A stretch of 35,157 bases of DNA from an uncultured Mollicutes bacterium (GTDB lineage Bacteria > Bacillota_I > Bacilli_A > RFN20 > CAG-826). This document shows, one piece after another, positions 26,563 to 33,876 of the stretch. The position numbers were made by a program, and so were the translations under genes. Below the pieces are notes generated by a model that saw nothing but the letters and a program-made list of their open reading frames with translations, ran no database searches and had not been told where the DNA came from. The stretch is from positions 1-35,157 of the forward strand of contig UQFN01000012.1 in assembly GCA_900540365.1 (NCBI GenBank), in the 5' to 3' direction. Numbering within the stretch: position 1 is the stretch's first letter; every line of letters begins with the position of its first letter.

Positions 26563-26590
26563 TTAGTCCGAAATTAGTCCGATTAGTCCG
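26563..26590. repeat. Three iterons upstream of the ABC-3C operon
   Basis: TTAGTCCG occurs three times (26563-26570, 26574-26581, 26583-26590), spaced 11 and 9 bases, between a TATAAT-like -10 on the minus strand (about 26623-26628) and the effector start. They lie downstream of the predicted transcription start, a position suitable for a repressor or RNA-level control. Confidence 0.55.
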
Positions 26591-26930
26591 TTCTAGACAC
26601 ACTGAATTGTTAAAGATTATAAAGTAAAATGGTCCTGTACAGATAGATAATTCGAACTATTTCATTAGTGCTTACTACTAAGTATTTTAGCACATTTCTA
26701 ATAGTTTTAAAATTAGCTTTCTGTTGATAAGAAATAGCTAATCTTATCGCATTGAATCCTAGGTGATTGTGGCAATGCAAATTATATAAAACTTCCCTAG
26801 TCACAATCTGGGCGAAGCAAACGAAATGGAAATCTAAACCGTCCGTGTCTTTTGCTGCGCTCTTTTTGCCTTGCTTCATTCAGATATTTACTCCATTTCG
26901 TTCAAGGACGGAATGTGAGGAGTAAATATA
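26591..26930. other. Intergenic region between ABC-3C and sigma-like gene
   Basis: About 340 bases with locally higher GC content. It holds the divergent promoters of both units and an inverted repeat GATTGTG/CACAATC (about 26765 and 26803). A minus-strand open frame exists (26610-26879) but its composition and product look unlike a gene. Confidence 0.4.
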
Positions 26931-27491
26931 ATGAAAAAGCATAGTAAATCAAGTTCTCTCGTCGTAGAGGTTAAATTCGACAACATTGTCTATAAAAGAC
27001 TAAGAGATATCCCAGGATACTCTGATGAAGCATTAGGTAAAACCTTCTTCTATATAAAAATTGAGAATTATATGAATTCTGGTAATGATGCTTACATTAG
27101 ATGCACAAAACAACAAGCTTATGATTATCGAAATCTTCAAAGAAACACTAAGCGATCTGAGCATTCATACAATAAGCATATTGGAAACTATATTGAACCA
27201 CTTGATAGAATGATAATAGATGAAAAAGGCAATACTACAATTATAGAATATCCAAATAATAATTCTGATTCGTCAGAAGATTATGCGCTTGAAGAACATC
27301 TAAAAGCAGAGATTAGAAGGCTCGTATATACTAGAGATACTATAGACCAACAAATATATGAGTGTATTATCGATGGTAATGAATCAGACTCAATAATTGC
27401 TAAAAAAGTAGGTCGATCTAGAAGCGTTGTTCAAGAAAGGCGAACCAAACTTATATCATGGCTTGCTAATCAATTGAAAGATTATCAATAA
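26931..27491 (+). CDS. Sigma-70-like/ECF-type regulatory protein
   Basis: 186 residues. The C-terminal ~65 residues form a helix-turn-helix like sigma region 4 (TRDTIDQQIYECIIDGNESD, SIIAKKVGRSRSVVQERRTK). The N-terminal half has RCTKQQAYDYRNLQRNTKRS and a middle EPLDRMIIDEKGN, as in the short sigma-factor-like proteins of integrative elements in gut Bacillota. It starts with a good GAGGAGT site. Alone on the plus strand, divergent from the ABC-3C operon. It probably is a relic of an integrative element, or a regulator of the neighbouring operon (inference). Confidence 0.7.
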   Translation: MKKHSKSSSLVVEVKFDNIVYKRLRDIPGYSDEALGKTFFYIKIENYMNSGNDAYIRCTKQQAYDYRNLQRNTKRSEHSYNKHIGNYIEPLDRMIIDEKGNTTIIEYPNNNSDSSEDYALEEHLKAEIRRLVYTRDTIDQQIYECIIDGNESDSIIAKKVGRSRSVVQERRTKLISWLANQLKDYQ

Positions 27492-28053
27492 AATATAGCG
27501 ACTTAACTCTATTTGAGCCAAATACCTTTTATTTATCCTATATAGAATATTAAATCATCATTAGATAATTCATATTCAGCTAATACATATTTAATAAAAC
27601 TGAAAACGTTATTCGAACTTAAGTTAGTTTCAATATCAATACCTAAATTTAATAACTCTATAAGATTCTTTTAAATGTCTTTTTCATAAGTAATATAAGT
27701 TCTAGTAGATACCTTTCGTTTTCTTATACTAGACTTTCGTTTTCTCGTTAATTATAAAATGAAAAATCATCCAAACAGTGATTAATTTCATCACTCAAGG
27801 GCTCTAATTTCTTAAAAGTTTTATCAATAAGGCTATTTTTGTCAATTTCTGCAAAAAAAGGTTTGACATAACAATTTCAATATATCAAACCACTACTTTC
27901 AATATGGACAAGAATACCTATTTTAATGCTGTTGCGACCCTTAGTTATAAAGTGCAACCCCCTTGCTAATTTTGCGACCCCTAAAGAAAGTTTATGTTAT
28001 TTTTGCATCGGTAGTCTTGCTTTCACTGCTTTACTTTTAGTCTTGTATCTACC
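27492..28053. pseudogene. Decayed region with gene fragments and IS-end-like repeats
   Basis: No full gene. On the minus strand short coding-like pieces remain: VKPFFAEIDKNSLIDKTFKK followed by LEPLSDEINHCLDDF (about 27755-27870), and LLNLGIDIETNLSSNNVFSF, then IKYVLAEYELSNDDL (27533-27655), and a tail RYKTKSKAVKARLPMQK near 28000-28050. Repeats TGCGACCC occur at about 27937 and 27983 with a variant GTGCAACCCC between, resembling multi-repeat ends of IS21-type elements. I read this as a graveyard of mobile DNA. Confidence 0.4.
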
Positions 28054-28180
28054 GTGATTAACACCTGTGGTTATGTATTGAATTATGGGTTTTGGGTAAC
28101 AAAAAAAACACCATATTGCTATGATGTTTCTTGTTGTTCATATTCTATTTTTGATACTGATAAATTGGAAGTTGTAAATA

Positions 28181-28708
28181 TCATTTTACATTTTTATATG
28201 AAATCACAATATGACTTGGTGCAAATAATACTGATGCAATAATCAATAGCACTGATCTACTCATAATCCCGCTAAATAAGAACAACATTGAAGGAATTAT
28301 AGAAAGTGCTAATGCTCTGAAAACGCTGTTTTTCTTAAAACATATAATCCAAATAGCACAATAAAGCATTACCAATATGGTATCTACAATCAGATATAGT
28401 GCAAATGCTTCGTCAGACCACCACCCGAACCAAGTTCCCGGAATATTGATTATCATGAATACGAAACAACCCAATCTCCCTACTTGTTCTGTGATCTCAA
28501 CATATTTATTGTTCCACTTATTATCAAATTCATCTTTGCACTTAATCGCAAGTACAACATTGGGTATCATAATGACTGCAATAAAAATCAGTCCAAAAAC
28601 ATTAAACCATTTCATATTATCTACCATCACAAACTTCGATTTGTCGCTCACAAGCAAAACATTAAACCACATCTTTACGAATTTTTCTACCACTTCAACT
28701 ATACTCAC
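28181..28708 (-). CDS. Multi-pass membrane protein of unknown function
   Basis: Up to 175 residues with about five hydrophobic segments (FNVFGLIFIAVIMIPNVVLAI, CFVFMIINIPGTWFG, YLIVDTILVMLYCAIWIICF, ALSIIPSMLFLFSGIMSRSV, LLIIASVLFAPSHIVI). It looks like a common unnamed membrane family of gut Bacillota. The long frame begins at a GTG (28708) directly after the stop of a 22-codon ORF; conserved-looking sequence begins at MKWFNVFG (ATG 28615), which has no clear ribosome binding site. Start uncertain. Confidence 0.62.
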   Translation of the reverse strand: MSIVEVVEKFVKMWFNVLLVSDKSKFVMVDNMKWFNVFGLIFIAVIMIPNVVLAIKCKDEFDNKWNNKYVEITEQVGRLGCFVFMIINIPGTWFGWWSDEAFALYLIVDTILVMLYCAIWIICFKKNSVFRALALSIIPSMLFLFSGIMSRSVLLIIASVLFAPSHIVISYKNVK

Positions 28709-28711
28709 AAC

Positions 28712-28780
28712 TTAATGACTTCTTGAATACTTGCCGAAAAAGAAAAACTGCCATCTAATTTTTTTAGCATAATCAAACAT
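28712..28780 (-). CDS. Small ORF of 22 codons coupled to the membrane protein
   Basis: ATG at 28780 with a GAGGTGACA site; product starts MFDYAKKIRWQFFFFGKYSR. Its TAA ends four bases before the GTG at 28708. Either a leader peptide coupled to translation of the membrane gene, or the original N-terminus separated by a frameshift. Confidence 0.4.
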   Translation of the reverse strand: MFDYAKKIRWQFFFFGKYSRSH

Positions 28781-28941
28781 ATTGTCACCTCAAATGGTTA
28801 TCAGTATCAGACATGTTGTTCTTTTATGTGTGCAATTTGCCGTTAATACACAATGTATATTATATGCACTAATACATTAAAGGGTTATTGTAACCGCATC
28901 GAATTCGACACGTTTAAATTTGCTAGACATTGTTTGGCTTT

Positions 28942-29874
28942 TTAAAATGAAACAATACACCTTCTCAGGAACATTTTAACTCGATCTATATCAGTGCTTT
29001 CATAATATCCAACAAGTTCTTTTTTAAACTGAGGTACTTTATCGAAAGGAATAATTAATAAGCCTTTGCCTCTTGAAATTAAATAAAAATTAGCAAAGAT
29101 AACCGCTGTTCTTTTATTTCCATCATTATAAATTTGAGTCTTCATGACGTATAAGCATAGCTCAATTGCTTTATCCTCATCACATAAAGATGAATTTACA
29201 ATATTTTCAATTTGTTCTTTAACAGCAAATTCCATTGGAAGAGGCGGAATATATGATGAACCACCAATTGTTATTGGTACTCCTCTAATACGTCCACCAT
29301 CTTGATAGAATCCTTCATTAACTAATCTTGCAATATAGGAACACAGATAATAATCGCATTTAGATTGAATAACATTTTTATCTAGAATGAATTCCCATGA
29401 ATGTTTTAAATTTAATATTTTATGAACGCCTTCAGCATCAACATTATGTATTTTTCCATTTTCAATAATGGTTTCAGTATCAGGAAAGGTTATTGCAATA
29501 CCCTCTAGAATAGCTTGATCATAAATAATTTGTTTCATATTTGACCTAGCAAAATCTAAATTTAATTGAACTCTTGGGTTTAATTCATTGTCTATATATC
29601 CAAGTAAAGCTAGCTCTTTATCTAATTTTCTTATTTGCTTTCTAATCTCTCTAGCTTCTTTAGTGCTTTTTAACAAAGAAGTAAGCAAGACGTCATCGAA
29701 AGGTCCAACATATGTTGAGGTGACTCTTCCGTTTACTCTTTTCCTTATATAAATATATTTTTGATTATTTTTTTCTTTAACTTCAGGAGTTCCATCATAT
29801 GGCAAAAGATTATAACGAGCTTGCAAATCTGCTTTTTGAGCTAATAATTTTTGTATTTCTTCAAAACTGTTCAT
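28942..29874 (-). CDS. Fic family protein with altered active-site motif
   Basis: 310 residues. The N-terminal ~95 residues are a coiled/charged region (FEEIQKLLAQKADLQARYNL, YIYIRKRVNGRVTSTYVGPF). The Fic domain (~100-310) shows GRIRGVPITIGGSSYIPPLP (flap) and the active-site loop TQIYNDGNKRTAVIFAN near ~258-274. The canonical motif is HxFxDGNxR; here the catalytic His is Gln and Phe is Tyr, while DGNKR is intact. This variant occurs in a Fic subfamily; activity as an AMP transferase is uncertain. The ATG has a TAGGAGGT site and a palindromic promoter region lies upstream (29891-29940). No separate antitoxin gene is seen. Confidence 0.85.
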   Translation of the reverse strand: MNSFEEIQKLLAQKADLQARYNLLPYDGTPEVKEKNNQKYIYIRKRVNGRVTSTYVGPFDDVLLTSLLKSTKEAREIRKQIRKLDKELALLGYIDNELNPRVQLNLDFARSNMKQIIYDQAILEGIAITFPDTETIIENGKIHNVDAEGVHKILNLKHSWEFILDKNVIQSKCDYYLCSYIARLVNEGFYQDGGRIRGVPITIGGSSYIPPLPMEFAVKEQIENIVNSSLCDEDKAIELCLYVMKTQIYNDGNKRTAVIFANFYLISRGKGLLIIPFDKVPQFKKELVGYYESTDIDRVKMFLRRCIVSF

Positions 29875-29890
29875 TTAGTGAAACCTCCTA

Positions 29891-29940
29891 GTAGGGAACT
29901 TTTGCAATAAAATAATATCATATTGTTCCCTACCATACAA
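29891..29940 (-). promoter_or_regulatory. Fic gene promoter with palindromic operator
   Basis: Perfect inverted repeat GTAGGGAAC (29891-29899) and GTTCCCTAC (29925-29933). On the minus strand -35 TTGTAT (29940-29935), 17-base spacer and -10 TATTAT (29917-29912). One arm lies in the spacer and the other just downstream of the expected start point, right before the AGGAGG site, so binding to both arms would block transcription. Confidence 0.55.
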
Positions 29941-30126
29941 GCAATTTAAACCTATCGAAATCGAGGGGTTTAGCATGTGAAACATTTCTTCTATTTATGT
30001 AACACATACAGATTTTGCTCAGTAAACCGTTAATTCAATCAACATTTTATAGTTTTTAAGCAAATTCTATTCGCGCAAAGATTAAACTATTCTCGCATGT
30101 TAGTGGCATTATAAAAACTGCCAAAT

Positions 30127-30312
30127 GGGAGTGCAGACAAAAACTTGGACTAAATAGAAAGGACAAGTATGTACAGAATAGAAGAAATTGAAAAAGCATT
30201 AAATTTATTAGATACCTATGATGGACAATTATCTAAGACTGCAAGAGCATTAGGGATTAATCGCTATACATTAAAATCTTGGAGAGATAAAAGAAAAAAA
30301 GTCTGCACACCC
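30127..30312. mobile_element. MITE-like 186-bp remnant with terminal inverted repeats
   Basis: Bounded by GGGAGTGCAGAC (30127-30138) and GTCTGCACACCC (30301-30312), inverted with one mismatch. It encloses the first ~45 codons of a transposase-like gene. Probably a deletion derivative of an older insertion sequence. The bases between the Fic promoter and this element (29941-30126) show no gene. Confidence 0.45.
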
Positions 30313-30345
30313 TTAGAAGTTCTAAGTGAACTGAACCCAATTTAG
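30169..30345 (+). pseudogene. Transposase N-terminal fragment (helix-turn-helix), interrupted by IS3 insertion
   Basis: ATG with GAAAGGAC site; product MYRIEEIEKALNLLDTYDGQ, then LSKTARALGINRYTLKSWRD, a helix-turn-helix typical of transposase N-termini. After residue ~44 the frame runs through the inverted repeat and into the IS3 left end, stopping at 30345. The catalytic part is missing. Confidence 0.5.
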
Positions 30346-30365
30346 TTCACATGAAATGTATCAGT

Positions 30366-31184
30366 TTAATTAATAGGAGGCTTAGGCTTCCTATTTTTTA
30401 ATCTTTTTGTGTTATAAAAAATAATCCAATCTTCTACAAGATGAATATACTCATCTAATGATTTGATTTGATTGTTATATAGTGTTTCTTTTTTAAGGAT
30501 ACCGTGCCAACTTTCCATAGGAGAATCATCTATTGGTGTTCCTTTTCTACTCATTGATATTTGTATCCCATTTGCTAAACATATTTCTTTATATTGATTA
30601 GAAGTATATTGACTACCTTGATCACTATGGAGAATTAAGCCTTTAATGTTTTCTTCTTTTTGAATAGCCTCATTTAAAGTTTCTATAACGAATTGCAAAT
30701 TATTAAATCTAGAAATTTTATATGCAACAACTCTTCTATCATATAAATCAATAATGGTTGATAAATAGGCGCGTTTATTACCAAACGTTAGGTAGGTAAC
30801 GTCCGTACACCATATCTGATTTTTCTTTTCAGTATTAAAATTCCTTTTAACTAAATTTGGTCTAACATTTTCTTGTATTTTCTTATAACCACCAGAATTC
30901 CTAATTCGTTTTATATATTCAGGTTTAAGACCATATTTTCGCATTATTCTTGCAATTTTTTTATGATTGAACTTTACACCATATTCAATCATTAAGCCTT
31001 CTTCGATCCTACGATAACCATATGTCCCTTTTGAACTATCAAATACCTGTTTAATAAGAATATAATCTCGATAATCTTTGTCTTCTCTATCTCGATATTT
31101 ATAGTAAGTTCTTTTTGAAATAGAAAGGGCAGCACATAGATTAGAAAGTTTATATTCTTTTCGATGGAGATTGATAAATATTAT
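30366..31184 (-). CDS. IS3-family transposase OrfB (DDE integrase), copy 1
   Basis: The DDE catalytic residues are in CTDVTYL, LILHSDQGSQYTSNQY and DDSPMESWHGILKKE, i.e. D, D(35)E of the rve integrase core. An HTH_21-like N-terminal part (LSNLCAALSISKRTYYKYRD, TYGYRRIEEGL) precedes it. There is no good independent start; an internal ATG at 30992 would drop the first ~65 residues. OrfB is read by -1 slippage at A6 (31184-31189) from OrfA, giving the active OrfAB. Confidence 0.9.
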   Translation of the reverse strand: MIFINLHRKEYKLSNLCAALSISKRTYYKYRDREDKDYRDYILIKQVFDSSKGTYGYRRIEEGLMIEYGVKFNHKKIARIMRKYGLKPEYIKRIRNSGGYKKIQENVRPNLVKRNFNTEKKNQIWCTDVTYLTFGNKRAYLSTIIDLYDRRVVAYKISRFNNLQFVIETLNEAIQKEENIKGLILHSDQGSQYTSNQYKEICLANGIQISMSRKGTPIDDSPMESWHGILKKETLYNNQIKSLDEYIHLVEDWIIFYNTKRLKNRKPKPPIN

Positions 31185-31474
31185 TTTTTCTTTTGTCGTG
31201 CTTTTAAGAAGGCTTGGTATTTTTTTAAGATTTCATACCTTTCTTTATAGTCGTCAATTGTTGGTTCTTTCTTTAGTCTACCTGAACGAGTTTTTCTTTT
31301 GTCTTCTTTTAATTTTCCATTCTTATCTCTTGTATCTAGCCAATATTTAATAGTAGATGGTATTAACCCATATTTCTTAGCAAGGGCTCTTCTTCCTCCT
31401 TTCCCTTCAAAATATTCATTAATTACTTTTGCTTTAAATTCGTTAGTAAATCTTTTGGGTTTAGTCTTTTTCAT
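31181..31474 (-). CDS. IS3-family transposase OrfA, copy 1
   Basis: 97 residues, HTH_Tnp_1 type: KPKRFTNEFKAKVINEYFEG, RRALAKKYGLIPSTIKYWLD, then a basic C-terminus ending in QKKK. It binds the IS ends. The ATG has TAGGAGG upstream. The stop overlaps OrfB in the -1 frame at the A6 slippery tract. Confidence 0.9.
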   Translation of the reverse strand: MKKTKPKRFTNEFKAKVINEYFEGKGGRRALAKKYGLIPSTIKYWLDTRDKNGKLKEDKRKTRSGRLKKEPTIDDYKERYEILKKYQAFLKARQKKK

Positions 31475-31671
31475 AATAAAAAACCTCCTAAGTATATTTT
31501 AACTTAAGAGGTGTCTAATCTGATAATGGTGAACTAAATGGGGTTCAGTTCATAAGTTTGTATCAGCCATATCGTTCTAATATGCCAACATACTACGCTT
31601 TTGATACATTGCACACCCTTACAACGGCAACAACGGCAACTTTTAAATGCTACAAATTTACAATTGTGAAT

Positions 31672-32151
31672 TTATTTCCAATAATCATCGATATCTTGTT
31701 TTTTTGATTGCTCATTTTCTATTAGAGGTTCAATAGGCTTATCTACATCATTTTTAAATTTCATACGGCCATATATCTCAATATATAAAACGATAGGAAT
31801 AAAATAGATAAGTCCTATAACCATAGTAAGTATTGTCCATAAAAAGAACCAAGAAAAAACCGCTGATAAAGTAAATATAACAATATGAATTATCAAAAAT
31901 ATTGGCTCTCCAATTATTAGGCATTTCATAAAAATATTATTTGCCCATTTCCATTTTTTTACTGATGAAAGAGCAAATGATGTTCTATAACCAAAATCAT
32001 AATTTAAATCGACGTCTTTTTTTATAAAAACGATAGCTAAAATAATCAAAAGTAAATAAATAACAATTCCAGCTATTCCAAAACAATAAATATATATTGG
32101 GTTTAAAACATCTAAATCTATTGAATCAACTAAAAACACCGTTATCTCCAT
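31672..32151 (-). CDS. SdpI-like membrane protein
   Basis: 159 residues with about four hydrophobic segments. Between the first and second the motif DFGYRTSFALSSVKKWKWANNIF matches the SdpI/YhfL signature (GYRTxxSxxxxxxWxxAxxxxGK). SdpI is the immunity protein and signal receptor against the SdpC toxin in Bacillus; most homologues are uncharacterised. The C-terminus is a charged tail ending DDYWK. It starts 7 bases after the AlbA_2 stop (32159), so both are one transcription unit. Confidence 0.65.
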   Translation of the reverse strand: MEITVFLVDSIDLDVLNPIYIYCFGIAGIVIYLLLIILAIVFIKKDVDLNYDFGYRTSFALSSVKKWKWANNIFMKCLIIGEPIFLIIHIVIFTLSAVFSWFFLWTILTMVIGLIYFIPIVLYIEIYGRMKFKNDVDKPIEPLIENEQSKKQDIDDYWK

Positions 32152-32158
32152 ATTAAAA

Positions 32159-33505
32159 TTATGACTCGGATTGTTTGTTTTCGTCTACTATTTCCCAATG
32201 GCCGCCATTCTTTGGCCCAACATGATTAATAACTTTTGAGCGTTTCAATAATCTTTCAATAGTAGCCTTAGATTTTCCTGTTTTCGTAGCCATCTCAATT
32301 TTACTGATCGAGTTATTGTTTTTTATTAATTCAATAATCTCTTCTTCTAAAGTTTTTTGAGTTTCATTTTTAGCATCATTTTTAGCATCATTTTTAGCAT
32401 CATTAGCATCAAAAGAATAACTATTTTTATTTAAATTAGGCAATGTTAAGAAGAAATATCTATCAATAACTTTAAATTCCGGTTTCAATTCTTCATTTTC
32501 ATAAGCTTCTCTAATTCTTTGAAGACCTGTACCATAGTTTTCTATAAACCCTAATTTATAAAGAACGTTAACTAATGCCGGATTTCTAAACGTTTGTACT
32601 CCGCCAAGAACAGCCTCTAATGTCGAATTATAAACATTGCCAGGATTAATTATTCTTACTTTATCTCTAAAAAATTCAACTTTTATATTAGATGGTAAAG
32701 AATAATCAGCATGGCAGATAGCGTTAATTATTCCTTCTCTTAAACTTGCACCAGGATAGGATTTTGTTTCTACTCTTGATATTTGGCCAGGAATAATTTT
32801 TGCAGATGTATCATTAAATAGTTCTGAGTAATTCAAAATTTCATCTGCTATAGAAATAATGGAACCTTGAAATTCTTTCTTAATTTTAAAGTTCATATTT
32901 TTATCATAAACAGCAAATTTAACTTCGATAGGATTTTGATCGCTCAATAACAACCCAACATTGGTGAATTCACCTTTTTCATTCATCAATTTAAGAGTTT
33001 TATATTTAGATTGATTAAAAACCAAATTTTTCCTATTAGCAAATTTAGTTAATACATCAAAAGTCAAACCTTGTTCATTGGATATTTGATTTTCCCAAAG
33101 CCAACCACTACTATCTCGAATCATCGTTAATATTTCATCATCAGTAGCAGGTCTTTTGCTTCTTCCGACTCTTATGTATGTCCCGCTAGGTTTAGGACCT
33201 TTTTCAGTTAAATAATATGGTTTTGAATCTCCTTCTTGTGCGTGAATCGCAAGAACACCATCTTCATTAAAAGAAAAGTCAACGTTATTTCTACTATTAG
33301 GTTTAATGTTATTAGTAAGAATCGCAGAAATTTTTTCATCATATTCGTCTTTCAATTCTTGAGCTATGCCTACTACATTTCCATTATCATCAACGCCAAT
33401 ATAAATAGTTCCTCCATGAGTATTTAAAAAAGCGATAATTTCCTTATCTAAATCTTTTATCATTTCTCGCTTAAGTTCTACTCTATCGCTTTCTTCGTAT
33501 TTCAT
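32159..33505 (-). CDS. AlbA_2 (Schlafen-type) ATP-binding transcriptional regulator, second
   Basis: 448 residues from ATG 33505 (AGGTG upstream); an extended frame to 33553 adds 16 residues without a ribosome binding site. The AlbA_2 domain is ~1-115 (VELKREMIKDLDKEIIAFLN, THGGTIYIGVDDNGNVVGIA). An HATPase_c_4-like part is ~250-350 (LREGIINAICHADYS, FRDKVRIINPGNVY, LYKLGFIENYGTGLQRI). A C-terminal winged helix (ISKIEMATKTGKSKATIERL) follows an NDAK tandem repeat linker. Probably a regulator of itself and the SdpI-like gene, carried between the two IS3 copies. It differs clearly from the paralogue at 9534. Confidence 0.85.
   Translation of the reverse strand: MKYEESDRVELKREMIKDLDKEIIAFLNTHGGTIYIGVDDNGNVVGIAQELKDEYDEKISAILTNNIKPNSRNNVDFSFNEDGVLAIHAQEGDSKPYYLTEKGPKPSGTYIRVGRSKRPATDDEILTMIRDSSGWLWENQISNEQGLTFDVLTKFANRKNLVFNQSKYKTLKLMNEKGEFTNVGLLLSDQNPIEVKFAVYDKNMNFKIKKEFQGSIISIADEILNYSELFNDTSAKIIPGQISRVETKSYPGASLREGIINAICHADYSLPSNIKVEFFRDKVRIINPGNVYNSTLEAVLGGVQTFRNPALVNVLYKLGFIENYGTGLQRIREAYENEELKPEFKVIDRYFFLTLPNLNKNSYSFDANDAKNDAKNDAKNETQKTLEEEIIELIKNNNSISKIEMATKTGKSKATIERLLKRSKVINHVGPKNGGHWEIVDENKQSES
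32365..32403 (-). repeat. 12-base in-frame tandem repeat (NDAK linker)
   Basis: Three copies of a 12-base unit (TTTTTAGCATCA on the plus strand) plus a partial fourth encode NDAKNDAKNDAK between the ATPase and the winged helix of the AlbA_2 protein. In-frame repeat number may vary. Confidence 0.75.
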
Positions 33506-33584
33506 TATAAAAACACCTGTTTTCTTAGCTATGCTAATTATACTTGAAAACAAGCTTATTTTCTAGATTCTAATATATAAAAAA

Positions 33585-33615
33585 GACCACCTAGCTCGAT
33601 AAGGACCAGACGGTC
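33585..33615 (-). terminator. Possible terminator or IS-end hairpin
   Basis: Minus strand GACC...GGTC followed by six T, upstream of the AlbA_2 gene. Could end transcription arriving from the IS3 copy 2 side. The stem is short, so the call is weak. Confidence 0.3.
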
Positions 33616-33637
33616 AATCAATATTTTTAAAAAGGAT

Positions 33638-33834
33638 AGGGTGTGCAGTTGCCGTTGTTAGGGGTGTGCAAAATAGTGGTCGTCGTGTAATAGTGTACAC
33701 CTGCCGTTTCAAAGTGAGCCTTAAAAATGATGGTTTTTCATTGAATTTTAAAGATTTTTGTTCTCGCTATTACAACGGCGTAAATTTAAAAAGTGGTCAT
33801 TTAAGCCTAAAATCAAAAAAAGTCTGCACACCCT
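33638..33834. repeat. 197-bp segment bounded by perfect 11-base inverted repeats
   Basis: AGGGTGTGCAG (33638-33648) and CTGCACACCCT (33824-33834). No gene inside. The same terminal sequence brackets the 186-bp element at 30127-30312, so this is probably a second remnant of that element type, lying directly beside IS3 copy 2. Confidence 0.45.
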
Positions 33835-33876
33835 TAGTGAACTGAACCCCGTTTAGTTCACATGAAATGTATCAGT

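Larger units (their letters stand above)
30327..31552 (-). mobile_element. IS3-family insertion sequence (IS150-like), copy 1
   Basis: 1226 bp. Ends are inverted repeats beginning TGAACTGAACCC on the left (30327) and the complementary GGGTTCAGTTCA on the right (ending 31552), about 24 bases long. A 4-base target duplication TAAG flanks it (30323-30326 and 31553-31556). It contains orfA and orfB on the minus strand joined by a -1 frameshift at an A6 tract. Copy 2 at 33838-35063 is the same length and encodes identical proteins. Confidence 0.92.
31609..33671. mobile_element. Inverted-repeat-bounded cassette with two cargo genes
   Basis: Left end TTGCACACCCTTACAACGGC... (31609-31631) and right end (33648-33671) are inverted repeats: ten identical bases (TTGCACACCC), 3-4 variable, ten identical (CAACGGCAAC). 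Inside lie an SdpI-like membrane protein and an AlbA_2 regulator, no transposase. Further copies of TGCACACCCTTA lie next to both IS3 copies. A mobile cassette moved in trans is the simplest reading, but remnants of multi-repeat IS ends would look similar. Confidence 0.4.

Noticed and set aside
26610..26879. Minus-strand open frame of 89 codons between ABC-3C and the sigma-like gene
   Set aside because: Product composition is gene-unlike (His/Arg/Leu-rich without domain), it covers the shared promoter region, and its GGAG is poorly spaced.
28054..28242. Plus-strand 62-codon frame
   Set aside because: No ribosome binding site, overlaps the membrane gene on the other strand and decayed IS-like sequence.
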